Of a stretch of DNA of 64,000 nt, positions 14,535 to 27,386 are shown piece after piece (positions within the stretch are counted from its first letter, which is position 1; the number at the start of each line of letters is the position of its first letter). Where the stretch lies: positions 21,055,497 to 21,119,496 of the forward strand of contig NC_091016.1 in assembly GCF_041296385.1 (NCBI RefSeq). The letters are read 5' to 3'. The position numbers were made by a program, and so were the translations under genes. The notes under the pieces are model-generated. The model saw only the letters and a list, made by a program, of their open reading frames with translations. It did not search any database and had not been told where the DNA came from. The stretch is from Aphelocoma coerulescens. Taxonomy: Eukaryota; Chordata; Aves; Passeriformes; Corvidae.

Positions 14535-17500
14535 TGTTTGGAAAAGGGTCTTAGTAGAGGTTTGACAGCAAGCACAGCAGAGATACAACGAGTGATGTAA
14601 TACCTAGAGAATTAAATCTTAGAGAGGCACTGAACCTTGACATAAATAATCAAATAACCATGAATATTTCTACAGAGGGGAACCATTGGTAGCTACATCT
14701 TAAAAGATGAGTCCTCAGTATGTGCAATTAAAGGGGGGAAAAACCCAATGACAATGGGCATCACCTTCAATTATGACAGGACAGCACAATAAAGGGATTT
14801 TCTTCTTTTACACTACATTATGTGTTCTAGAAAACAGCGTAACTCACATTTAGCATCCTCCCTATAGACTTGAAGGGAATCATACTTTTTACAGAGACAT
14901 TTCATATCTTTGTATATTTTTTCAGGCCACAGCCTGTGTGATGTTCATAGTGACAGTGCACACTGTTCCCACTCCACCAAAGATCAGGCTAGGCCATGGT
15001 GGCAGCTCCCTGGGGATAAGCCATCCCTTCTTCAACGTGGAACACTGGAGTCCATGGTGCATTTCATACTGGTGAACACACACAACAACACTGTTCCCCA
15101 AAAGAGATGGAGCAGAGCCACTACTGCCTTTGCTCAGCTCACAGGAACAGAGCTCTCAAAGGAGCAGCTTTTGGGATTCACCGCTTCATGCACAATTATT
15201 AAACCTCTCCAAGCTCCACAAAACCTTGGTGGAGCAGAGCTCCAGCTCCAGACTATTGCTGCAAGAGCCCCAAACCCTCCCTTCACAACATACTTACAGT
15301 AGGCCCTACCAATACCTTCTAATTTCAGATCACCCATGAGGAACCAAGAAACTTCATCCTTTTTGCACAAGTACAACAGACAAAACATGACCCGTCCTTT
15401 GAACAGGCTGTCAGTTATGTTCCTGTTTGTTCTGAGACAGAAACCTTTTCAGTTTAGGGAAAGGACAGCTTCCTAACTACCCCCCTCTCCCTGCCAAGTA
15501 GTATTGGTCCCATCATTTTGATAACAGGATTCATAGATATAACTGGTTGAATAGTCAAAATCTTCTGGGAAATATCTAAGAAAACATGCATGAAGTAACG
15601 ATTACTTCAGCAAAGAAATTCAAAATTGGATGTTCCCTTTATAAACTCCTTGCATGGGGTAGAAATGCTAGAGCATTACACAAATCTGGTCTGGCAGTGC
15701 AATAAGCCTGAGTAAGAAACAGTGTTAATTAAACCTGTTAAGGATCAGAATAAAAGTTGGAATCTCTCCAGTTCCAACCCAAAGCTGTTCTAACAGGTTG
15801 CCTACTGTCTTTGCTGTGTCCTTGCCCAGATCAAATCATCTTTAGCTTTTCTATTGAATGAAGAGAAGGGGTTTAGCTCTCCGAAGGAAAAAAGTGTAAG
15901 AAATACCTCTAAGCTGCAGATGATCTGGGAGAGCTAACCTGTGACACAGAGCTCATTCCATCTTGTTGCTCTGAACTTCTGAGGATTCAAAAAGGATTTT
16001 TCACAATTGGAAGCAAGTTAATAGAGTTGGAGATAAGTTTCAGGAATGTGATAAAGTTAATTCCCCACCTGTCCACTCCTTGTCATCTATCCCCTGACTT
16101 ACCAGCAGCTCAGTCCAGGAGCTGGGGCGGGGGGGCCAGGGCATTGTGTGGCAGTGACCAAGAGGTGAGGAGCCTTAGTGAGTGATTTGACAGCAATCAC
16201 TGATCAACAGGACAGCCATCTGTCTATTCTGACATACTGGGAGAAACAATGTTTTGTTCCCCACCACAGTTGGAAAATAAAAAATAAAATAAAGATAAAC
16301 CAAGCAGGCTCAAATGCTTATATGAGCCCAGATAAGGTGACTTTTTAAAAGTTCATTCATTGTTTCATGCTTACATCTATTGACTTTTTCTTATAAACTG
16401 AAAGGGGAGAAGGAAATGTGTTGACAAAATGCTGTCATCCCATGTTAATAAAAAAATCACCTGACAAGCTCACAGCTGAATAATTTTTTTAAAGACTTAT
16501 CTCTAGAACATCAGTTTACTTTGTGTCACTACTTCTGATTCACTAATCAATTTATGTAGAGCATGTTAAAAAGAGTGTAAAATTTGCATGGAAGACACTA
16601 CTAAGTATTACATGCACTAAATGGAAATCCCTTCCCCATTGAGAACTTTATAACTGGGGTAATGAAATTTTTATCAGGTCGTAACTTAGAAGATTAGAAG
16701 ACTGGTAGCACATTACTCTAAAAATCAAATCTGATTAATGTTTAATTGTAGCAGTGTGCAGAGGTATTAATTAGGTGTACTTTCTATGACTCATAAATAG
16801 CTATTAGAGCAAAAACAAGAATAATTTGAAGATTAGCATGAAGAGAATGGTATACTTGAGTGGTAAATTATAATTAAATTGAATGGACTTTGTGTAAAAT
16901 AATAGAAATTGTCATCCAATATTATAATTTTGATGCATAATGCAGTTATAACAAATTTTCCAGCAATCAAGTCTGACACCTTTTCCTCAGGATATTTTTT
17001 TGTGCAGAAGCCACAGGTGTGAATTAAAAATTCATTTGTGCTTTCCAGTGAGAACCACAGGGCAAATCTTAAAACCCGTTTCCCTCATCTGGTTGTTACT
17101 GCACCACTGAAGCATCCATGCAAGCTTTGTTTAAAAAGGGGGCACAGGTGAGGCTCTGGATTGGTATATTCAAAATAAGTGTTGCAATTAAACTTGAAAA
17201 TCTGAACCCTTGCATCTTGTTTTTTTTTTTAACAAGTGATCCTCAAAGTCACACAGGGATTATAAATCTTGCTTTGGAACTGCATTTCTCCAAAGAGACT
17301 CTTTTCTGCTGCATTTGTTACCGAGATGGTGCCCAGGCATATTTTTGCTGCTCATTCCCCTTCCTATGGTCTTGCAGAACCATTTTTCTCTCCATTATCA
17401 GAAGATATAGCTTACACTGCATTCCTTAAAATACCATTTCTACTAATCATAAATAAGCACCTACTGTTCATGATCTTGCAGAAAATGTTGAAAATATGAC

Positions 17501-20500
17501 CAAGAGACACCAAGATCTGAAGTATATCAAATGAATCCAAGAGTTTTGGTTTTTTTTATGCCAACATAACAAACTTTAGTTATCTGCTTTTGGCATGAGT
17601 TACGTTTTCTAAATGTATTTTAACGAAAACAATTGAAACTGGAATTAACTTCTACTATGCGGGTCTGGAACAGTACCAGAATGTAGAACAAATACATAAT
17701 CTTGTCCCATATGAAGGGAAAAAAAGGAAAAAAAGGCATGAAACAACTCATCCTGGCTATGTCTCTTACTTGTAAATTATGTCTTGTGATTACATTCCTG
17801 TCATTATTCTAAAACCCTAAATTTATAATCAAGGATAAGGTAATTAAATGGTTAAGATTTAAAATTCGTTCAAAAAAAAAGCAAACAGGGCAGTTACGTA
17901 ACATCGAAGAAACTTCTTTGCATTTTTATTTTCATTGTAACTAAAATCAAGGAGCTGCATGTTGGCCAGGTGATCCTCTGGATTACCTCTCTCTAATGCT
18001 AGAACCACTTTTTCTTCTGTTGCCATGCAGCAAAAAAAATTGTTACGTGGAAGGTCTGCAATGTGAAATTGAAAAATTTACATTTCTTGAAGGCTCAAAA
18101 TACACAAGCTCTGCATGACAGGTTTCTATTATGCACTGAGTACCTGCTGCACTAGAAATATGTTGGAAATGAGAATAGAATGAAACAAATTAATTGGCAC
18201 AGTCTTCATCAAAATAATATTTTGAATTTTCAAGAAACATCGTTATTACCAGCAACCACACTTACTTATTTTCTATTATTCAGAGAATGTGAGGTGGGGA
18301 AAAAGTGACCAAAATGTTTTGCCTCAACAATGATGAGAGTTTTTCCCATTTACACTCATGTCAAATACCCTCTTAATTGCATGATAACCAACAGAAACCC
18401 AACCCAACAACTTTGCTCTCTATCTAAATTTACAGCCCTGAAACACTTACAGCAGGATTTCATTTTGAGCAGGAAAAATATGGGGAGCTGCAGCTGGCTT
18501 GTAAAAGGCTACTTATTTTTAAACCATTAAATTGTCTTTTAAAAACATTTTGTATTCTAATGCATTAATTTTTGGTTACAATTATTGATTTTTTTTGAGT
18601 TTTATAACAAGTGATTGATACAGAGAATTATTATGTTGCCTATGTTAATAAATCAAGCAACTAGGAGACAGAATTCAGATTCAAAACATTTCAGGTAGCT
18701 AGAATTGGTAATAAAAATTTCATAAACCCCTTTCATAGCTAGGAAAATTCCCTCCACAACATGTAAGAGAATGTGTCACCTAATTGTTCTGTCTTTTCCA
18801 TCACTACGGTGCTTAATCATCATGTCTCCAGACACATTCAGTTGTGCTAAGAGGTGATAAATTCAGCAGTATTCAGGGATTTAGAAAAGGTTTCAACCTT
18901 TGGAAATGCACGTTGGGTTCTAGGAACTGTGGATGTGCCATGTTTCACATTAAGAGCGGATGCAGTGTGACATTTTTCCTTTAATGTGCTCCTATAGCTG
19001 GGCAACTCTTGCAGTGCTCTACAAGTTTCTTGACTCCTGCACTTCTAAGCAATTCTAGAAACAACACTTAGGAATCCTTTTTGTTTATTTTAACAAAATA
19101 TAAAGTAAGCCACCATCCTGAATTTTGATTAAAAATCTCTCAGGAAGTTGTTTTTATATGGATCCTGATTTTAGAAAAAGCAAGCAACTGCAGTCATGAT
19201 TATAATGACCATAAAAAGGACCACTTTGGCATCACTATATAGAAGATGTGCTTTCACCAAGATTGACTAGAAAACATTTTCTTTAATATATTTAATAAAA
19301 AGGAAACTTTTCAAAGCTCTCTCCTTCTTGATGTACAGCAACAAAAATAAACCTTCTACATTTTTAAAAGCAAAGAATGAAACAAAGATTCAGTCACCAA
19401 AGTGAGTCAAAAGTTGAGTTCTGAAGCCACAGCGTGGGAGTCTGGATCAGGTCCCAGTCTGAACTAGGTGGGGAAAATTTGAATCCAGGTTTCTTCCAGT
19501 CCCACTGAAGCCAGCACTGGTTGGTTATTGGTGCCAAGCAGAGAGTCCCTTTGCATTCTGCCTGCTACATTCTATCACAATCCTGAAAATTTTCCACGTT
19601 CTGGTTTCCATTGAGAAATGAGACTGGGAAAAAACTCATTTTTCCAGCTTACAGAGCACAACTCCCTTGATCAGATCACTGGTCTTTCCCCTGCTGCAGC
19701 CAGTTCCTGGCAGTGAACAGGAGCTCACAGACAGTAAATGGATAACCCTTGATTTGCCTCTGCAAGGTTTAGGTTTGGTGGTTTTAGCCTTAGATCAAAA
19801 TAACAACTTTGAAATCCCATAGTTTTTTCCTGAGAGTGGCGTATGTGCTTAAGATGGAGGGGAAAAAACAAGGAGAAAGAAATATGAGCATCCCACCCAG
19901 GACTTTTTAAAAAAAGCCAGCTGAACAGCAGCAGAAAAGCCTGCTAACTGCCTAAAAATCAGCCCTAAGAGTCAAAGCCCTGCTAGTACCTCCCTAATAG
20001 GACCAAGAGGAGAAGCACTGTTTTAGTCCTGACACCATCATTTAGCATTACTCAGAACCAGTCAGGCCCACAAGGAAGCACAGCAGAGTGGGGTGCAGGG
20101 AAGGCTCCACCACCTTCTCCAGCTCCTGAAAAGATTTCATTGATTATACTCTGCTTTCTCTACACCACCTACCACAGGCTGGTACTGTGCCTCTGATCAG
20201 GAACTCTCTTGCAATCCGACCCTTAAAAAACAATTACAAAATACTCCAGTAAGCTTTCTAAATCTTTTCTGATGTAGAAATCAACCCTGGCTATAATTAA
20301 AAAAAATTACTAACAATGTTAGGAATGGTTGTGATAATCCTATCAGTAGTACACGTGTGGGAGAATATGATTCATGCAAAACCATTTCCCTGTCTTGATT
20401 TTTCATGTACATTACAGGAAAAAGGCAGCACAAAACTCCCAAATACTGTCAGTGAGAAAAGGAAGGACTGTAGGGAACCAATTAGGTTTGCCAGTAAACC

Positions 20501-22287
20501 AGAAGTGCCTGTGACTGGTGCCCCTGAGGGTCAAAAGTAACAAATGCCATGCACCAGTATCCTGATATTACACCTGTATTAGGAGACAGTGAAGATTAAT
20601 ACCATAATTAGAAATGCTGAACAACATCTCCATTACAAGACAGATAAACTGGCAATCCTGACACAGTCACAGCAACAAATTTATTCATTGTTTTTCTTCC
20701 AACTCGATGAAAGGACGTACATTGTCAGTCTGGACTACTTCTAATATGAAGGCAATGAAGCAAATCCACGACTTACCTCTGCCACTGCAGAAGTGCAAGA
20801 TAAGCTGGTGAAGCTGCATGACAGCTTGGGGGAGAAGGAGGTTAGACAGGGTGATTAAAGGAGGGTGCTCCAGAGGAAACCCCAGAACACAGTCCTCTGA
20901 CAACAGCACACAGAGAGATTCGAGATTTAGTCACAGAGAACAATGCCAAAGAGATAAAACCTGTTCCACACTTAAAGCATACTGAGCTTTCATGATATGA
21001 GCCTGAAGTTGTGACAACTCTTAATAGCCTAAGGATTTTATTAAATCAACATTCCGTTGAAATCATTAGCAAGCTGCAACACAAATAGTCAGCAATGTTA
21101 AGAAACCATAAAATTTACATTAGAAATTAAACATGAAAGCTTATCTTCCATGACCTGTGAGTGATTTTTATCTTTTAGATAAACTTCATGTACTATTGTG
21201 GCAAAAAACCTTAAAAAACATTTCACAGAGCTGCACAGCTATGTCTGCAGCCAGTGAACTGGCCAAATAGCTCAAAAAGCTGAAAAATAAGTTCACCTCA
21301 TTTGCACGTTATTTTTGCAATATAATCAAACGTGTTTTGCTCAGCAATCTATTTAGCCCATTGGGGTTATTTTGGATTTCCACCAGAATGGTTCAAATTA
21401 CCTCACCACTCCCACACATCAACCAAAGCAAACACTTGCTAACATTTGAGAGGTGGGCGAGGAGGCAAACTTAGTTACATCACCACCACCTTTCCCACAA
21501 GCTGACGAGGAGGCACATGCCAACAGTCAGAGAAGAACACACCAACAGGCCTTTGCTGGGCTGGGGAGCAATTCCCAGCCTTACAGATCCAAGCTTCTTT
21601 CCCACATTTAGCAGCAAAGCAGTTCTCTAGTGTTAAACAGGAGGGGATGTTGCTATGGCAGAGGGAGAGAAGATTCTACCTGGTGCTGCTGCACTGTCTT
21701 AGAGTTTGCTGCTGACACTAAGACCAATGGATATTAAAAGAAAATGCTCAGCAGCAGCTCACTCTTTCCCTTTTCTGGGTCTTTAGGAATAACAACAACC
21801 TTGCTGTGGTTACATCCAAGCATTCCTCTTAGATCATTCCTGGACCCAAGCCTTCCAGTTAAAAACTGCAGCATAAATGGGAGCGTGCAACCTAAGAAGA
21901 ACTTGCTCTACCCATCCCTTGCTGGCAACAGTGAGCACATGCAGGCTAACTTTAGCAAAAACACACAGCAGAAGTCTCCATGGCATTCCCATCACTATAA
22001 GGAATGGAGCCTGATCTTGAAAGCATAAATTAACAGGGCCTGCCTACAGAGCCAGCTCCACTGCTAGCCATCAAGCAGAGAAAGTTTTTTCTAATACCCA
22101 AAAGCATTGTTGCAATTAAACCAGCTGTTTCTTACCTTATCCTGACAGACAGGCAACACAAATCAGCCACAGTCATGATTGTTAATAACCTGTATGTACC
22201 AAAAAGGTGGTTTTCATGACCAGTCACTCTCTCATCTCTTTTATAAACAGAACAGAGCCCATTCCTTCATTTTCTTCTTGGGAATTT

Positions 22288-22321
22288 AATAAACTAGAGC
22301 ATTCAATAAACTAGAGTACAT
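22288..22321. repeat. 17-bp tandem duplication
   Basis: AATAAACTAGAGCATTC is followed directly by AATAAACTAGAGTACAT. The first 12 bases are identical in both units. Confidence 0.85.
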
Positions 22322-22931
22322 TGCTGATTCTTTTAGTAGCCGCCTTCTCTCCCTACCTCCTTTTTAAAAGCACTCGAAACTGGACATCCTTCTTCAGCTA
22401 AGATCCCAGCAGAACTGTGCAAACATCAAACTTTTCCTCCTCTGCCACCCCCTGTGTTGTCAGTGCATCCCAGATTGATGCCTGTCTGTGTCTGCAGCAA
22501 ATTGCAATCAGCTGTAACTTCCCAATCTTTTCTGTAGAACTACTTCTAGGCCACAATTATTCCTCATTTTATAGCTGTGCATTTGATTTTTCCATCTTAA
22601 GGTACAGGAATCGGCGCTTTCCTTTGTAGAAATTCATCTTCCTGATTTCAGATTATTTCTCCACTTTATCAAGCTCATTTTGAATTTTAATCAGTTCTCC
22701 ACAGCGCTTGCAACCTCTGTCTCCCCTCCTCCCACACTAGCACAGCTTGGTGTCATCATGTACCACACTACAGCTGTGACAAGGAGACGTGCTGGTGGGT
22801 TTTTTGAGTTTGAATATGCAGTGAAAAGCAAGAGGAAAGAAAGAAAATCAATCCCTCAGGAATGTCAGTTTAAATAGCCAGCAAAATATTCAAAAAGTAG
22901 ATTAGGAATAAAACCCCAGAAACCTTAAATG

Positions 22932-22976
22932 TCTTCCAAAGGAGCATCTCAGCTCCTTCCAAAGGAGCATCACAGC
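22932..22976. repeat. 23-bp tandem duplication
   Basis: Two units of the form CTTCCAAAGGAGCATC(T/A)CAGC, differing at one or two bases, lie one base apart. This looks like a recent local duplication. Confidence 0.88.
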
Positions 22977-24980
22977 ATGTCAGTTGTGACAAGTTGTCAG
23001 CTCTGGGGAAGATATTGCCCAATCATTTAGCCCTTGGCAGCACCTATCTTTAAGTATATAACCACATTAATAACGAAATATAGCCAAGGGAAGTTCTGTT
23101 TTCTTCAGGCAGTTATGTGGTGGATAACATGAGTTTTGCAGAACTTTTAGTCTTGTTCCCATCTTAATTATATTATTCTTATATGTTTCCGGGAAAGAAA
23201 CACCCAAATCATATAGCCACGGTTTCCTTATCTCCTCTGTATTATCCACTGATTTTCAGAATGTATTAACAGCACAGCCATCCTCTTTTAGCCTCAGAGT
23301 ACATACTCAGGTGTTTTTTTAGGCAAGCAATTAGAAGACCGGAAAAAAATGTTCCTCTGTATTGTTCCATGGAGAGCAAATCTAGAAGCACCAAACAACT
23401 GCAGCATCCCATGGCACTACTACAGGCAAGAGTTACTGCTCACTGTGCAAAGTGACTTGCAGATGTACACACAAAATCTTGCAGTTAAAAGAAAATAAAA
23501 ATCCTCAAATGGGAAGTCACCTCCAAAAACTGGCATAGTTGCTATCTTACAGTCTATGCATATGGATAAATGTTTCCTGCTAAAACCCAACTCTTTTCAG
23601 ATCAAGGGGGGGGGTAATTTGACATTAAAACATGCCTTATATTATCTTTATTAGGAATTTCATAGCACATTCACTAAAAAAAAAAAACACTCTCTTGCTT
23701 TGGAAACAAGCAGTAGAGAATTCCCTTGCCTTTTCCTGTTTGCTGAATAGCAAATCCAAACACTACAGAAACCTGGGATACCAGGGAAGGCTCTCTGGGA
23801 AGGAAATAAACCAAAACCAACTTGTCAAATGGGACTCCCTGCTGCTGCCTACCATGTGGTGCTCTAGTGAGCTGCATCTGTTCAGCTATTAAACATTGTG
23901 GTGAGTATGATACCAACAGCAGTGGCGTTATCAAATATGCTGAGTGGATATTAAGGCTCTCGAGCATAATCTCTCCACTTTTTATTTTGGTTGGTAGAAG
24001 TTACTGTAAGTAGCTTCATGTATGATAGCACTCTTTGTGCTTGTCCCCAAATGAGAGGGTACTGCACATAATCCACTGACAGCCTTAAAAATTCCTTCTG
24101 CTGTGAAAGGGAAACACTGAGTACTTTTGCTCCAGGAACTCACTATTGTTCCCTGGAATTCACTGAGTCAGGAAAAAAAGCCCCATACGGGGAACAAGGA
24201 CATTAATGGGGTTTCACAGCAGACAGGCAGAATGCAGTCTGTTGCATTCTGTTTGTAGGCAGTAGGCTGCAAGTCCATCAAGGGGGAGGGCTGAACTAAA
24301 AATAAGAAGAGATTCCACACCCAAAGTGGAGCATGATGGTATCTGCTGAGGCTGTAATGCCCACCCTTCAATCCAGAGACCTGAGATGGAGTACCTGACC
24401 CAAAAGTGGAATAACAGAGGGAAGAATTCCCAGTCCTGTACAGGCAGTTTTCCTAGCCCACAAAGAATGTGTAATGCTGCAACAGCAAGTGTGATTTACA
24501 TCTCCCTGAGGGAACATCTGGACTTACATTTCGTCCTTGACTGAGCATAGATCATCACCTACAAATTCCAGCACAAGAAGTTAAAGCCACATTAGTAGCT
24601 TCACACTGCTGCACTGAAGGCTTCAGGATAATTTCACGGAGAACTGGCAAAACTGAAGGGCTGTGTCTTTTCTTTGTTCCTCAGCATCCCTTATTCAAGG
24701 TAAGCTAGGTAATTATCGAAAGCCAGGAAATGCATGAGTCAGTTCCTTCAGCTAATCCACCCTCTGAAGCATTAGCATGGTTCAGTGTAAATGGGCTTTC
24801 ACAAACAGCCAGATATTTAAGCCTCTCCAAACACTTAACAGGAAAACTCACCTGTTGTTAGTGGGATTGTTACATTAAACATAAGCCACCAGAACACAGA
24901 ACACTGACAGTATCAGTTCATTAAATCTTTATCCTGTCTGTTATTGTTGGAGGAATTCCTCTGAACGGTATGATCTAAGC

Positions 24981-24997
24981 AAAAAAAAAAAAAAAAA
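24981..24997. repeat. A17 homopolymer
   Basis: Seventeen consecutive A, with no retroposon body recognised before it on the plus strand. Confidence 0.9.
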
Positions 24998-26519
24998 CTT
25001 AACAGCAGCAGCAGCCCACTGTCAAGTGGGAAAAATCACTGCTAGATTCAAAGGGAAGGCAAAGATTGTACACCTATGGTTGTCACTGGGAGAGAAAGCA
25101 ATAGGCTATTCAGTGATCCACCCGCAGTGGAGATGCACTGATGTCAAGGGTGTCAAGCTCAGGTAAGAGAAACAGTGATTAAAGAGCATAGGCAAGTAAG
25201 TGAAAGGAAGATGAAGATATATACGTGGCAGCCAGGGTTTCAGAAAACACAAATAGATTCCCTGCTCTGGCTCAGTTTCCTGCATAACCCTGGTGCAATG
25301 AGCTACTGCCAAAGACTACAAAAGTTAAGTAAGTTAATTGGATGAAGGCAGGAGCCAAGCCCTGTGTGTTCAGTTCCACCCTCCCCTACACACATCCAGT
25401 GATTTTACTCCAGTTCCTCCTCGCTGATACAGTGGTGTAAGGAAACAGGGAGAAAGGCTCAAGACCATGAAACAGTCTAGAAGGAAAAAAGCAAACTAGC
25501 ATTAAATATGAAGTTTTCAATTTGGTGATGACACTGAGGCTTCACAGAGCAAAACCTGAATTAAGTAAGTGGTCCAATTAACTAATTGTGAGTTACAATT
25601 AAGGTAGTATCTCACAAAACCAGAATAGTATTAAGATGAGCTTTCCTTATTAGCACAAAATGATTAACTATATTAGCAATATTTACTTAAACAAATGACT
25701 GAAGGAAAGCAGCAGGTTCTGTAATATTCTGCACCTCACCTTCCAGCAGTAGTTTTCTGGCTTGATATAGATCCTGCTTATACTTACTCATATTTCTACA
25801 ATATTTTCAAACAAATGAATAATGGAAGTGGTGGGCTGAGAATTACTTGGACTTAGGATCAGAATCTCTTCAGGCCACCAGCAGCACTTCTGCCCTCATC
25901 TTGTTCTGCATCAATAGGCTAATCACTCTCACTGGTATTAAAAATAATATTGTTCCTACTGCATGTCCACTGAAAAACTGCTACACTGGTACTTTGTGCT
26001 GCAGCGCACGCTTCATCCTTATCCTCACTCAGAGCCCATACATTTCAAAGACAGGGAGGTAATGGGCCAGATCTTGGATTCTGGCTTTTATTCGTAGGAA
26101 ACAAACCTTGATCTGTCCTGTGCAAACCTGGCCCTTCCTCTGTGGGTCAACAGCAGTCTGAGAGTCACTGCCCCTTATTCAAGCTGCCATTAGGAGCTAA
26201 AAGCATAGTCTAGGATATGCTGAAAGTGATGACATGGCTCCAGTCTGTCCTTTTATATTTTTTTCTTTTTTTTTTCCCCAAACCACACATTCTCAGCCCA
26301 AGGGGCCTAAAACCTGTCTCCAGCCTGCACTGTCATGGCTTCTGACACAGTGGGTATACATGTGTTCCACTTGGTGTTGAGCCAGGCATGCCCAGCAGGG
26401 AGGAGGGAGTGCAAATCTTCTCCTGCTTCTCTAAAATTAGACAAGAACCAAGCAGGAATAAGCTAGGAAATATTACAAGGGATGACTCTGTTATATGACT
26501 TGGTATAACAAACTGCATG

Positions 26520-26603
26520 TGCCTATTATATGTATAACAATGTATTAATAATATAAGCATATAAGACAGATAATATTATATCTATGTCTAAATATAATAG
26601 GCA
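26520..26603. repeat. 12-bp inverted repeat, AT-rich hairpin of 84 bp
   Basis: TGCCTATTATAT at 26520-26531 is the exact reverse complement of ATATAATAGGCA at 26592-26603. The 60 bases between are AT-rich and may pair in part. No target-site duplication is visible at the edges, so a transposon origin is not shown. Confidence 0.75.
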
Positions 26604-27356
26604 GAATATTACCCCCATGAGATAAGTGGACAAAAGTAGCCTGCTCTTGGATTTCACTCTCAGTCATCCAGAGCTCCCATTCTCCAAATAATGACAATGA
26701 ATTCCTGTATTTCAGTCCTTCTTCATTTGGAAGATCAGCCAGGTTAGAGTGAATATCTCAATGGCTCTGCTACTGCAAATAGTCAAGTATCCTTTTAATC
26801 TTAATAAAGTTGCTAAAATGCCTGCTAAATTTTTCATCGGCGCTTTTTATACATGGCAATGTTCTGGGAGAGTTGCTGCCAAGTTATTAAAATATCTGTA
26901 ACCTTCATATGCAAGGATGCTGGTTAGTAGCCAGGGCCAGGAATTTTGAATTACAAGTATGTGATTAGATCATGATGGATCTAAAACATCAATGAGAGGA
27001 TATAATGTTAATTAGGGAAGGTGGGAGGCAAGATGGTCTACTTATTTATCTGTACATCATAAACTAATTCTTGTGCCCTCCTTTCTGAAGCCAGAAGTTT
27101 GTTATTTATATGTGAAAAGCCTTGACACAAAGTGATATAATTCCTAATTCTGGCCACATGCTTATTTGCTCTGCTGTTGCTGCTTTTGTTTTTTAATTAA
27201 GCAGAACTTATCAATGGTTCTCATCAAGAAGTTCTTCCACGTGAGTACACTGTTCAGTCACCACCTGAGGTGACTCCCCTGTTCCTTCCTATGCCTCATT
27301 TCATGGGAAAGAAAAGGTATGTAATCCCTGAGACCCCTGGAGGTTTGCCACCTGTT

Positions 27357-27386
27357 TTCACTGGGGTTCACTGGGATTCACTGGGA
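27357..27386. repeat. three tandem copies of TTCACTGGG(G/A)
   Basis: Three adjacent 10-mers with one G/A difference in the last position. Confidence 0.9.

Noticed and set aside
14910..15302. 130-codon plus-strand ORF
   Set aside because: No family resemblance, and overlapping ORFs of similar length in other frames show no coding bias.
15770..15800. CTCCAGTTCCAACCCAAAGC, reminiscent of a CR1 tail
   Set aside because: No CR1 sequence precedes it and no octamer repeats follow; a dozen matching bases are not enough.
22288..27386. Short direct repeats considered as a repeat array (CRISPR-like or satellite)
   Set aside because: They are unrelated two- or three-copy tandem duplications without spacers, in vertebrate intron DNA.
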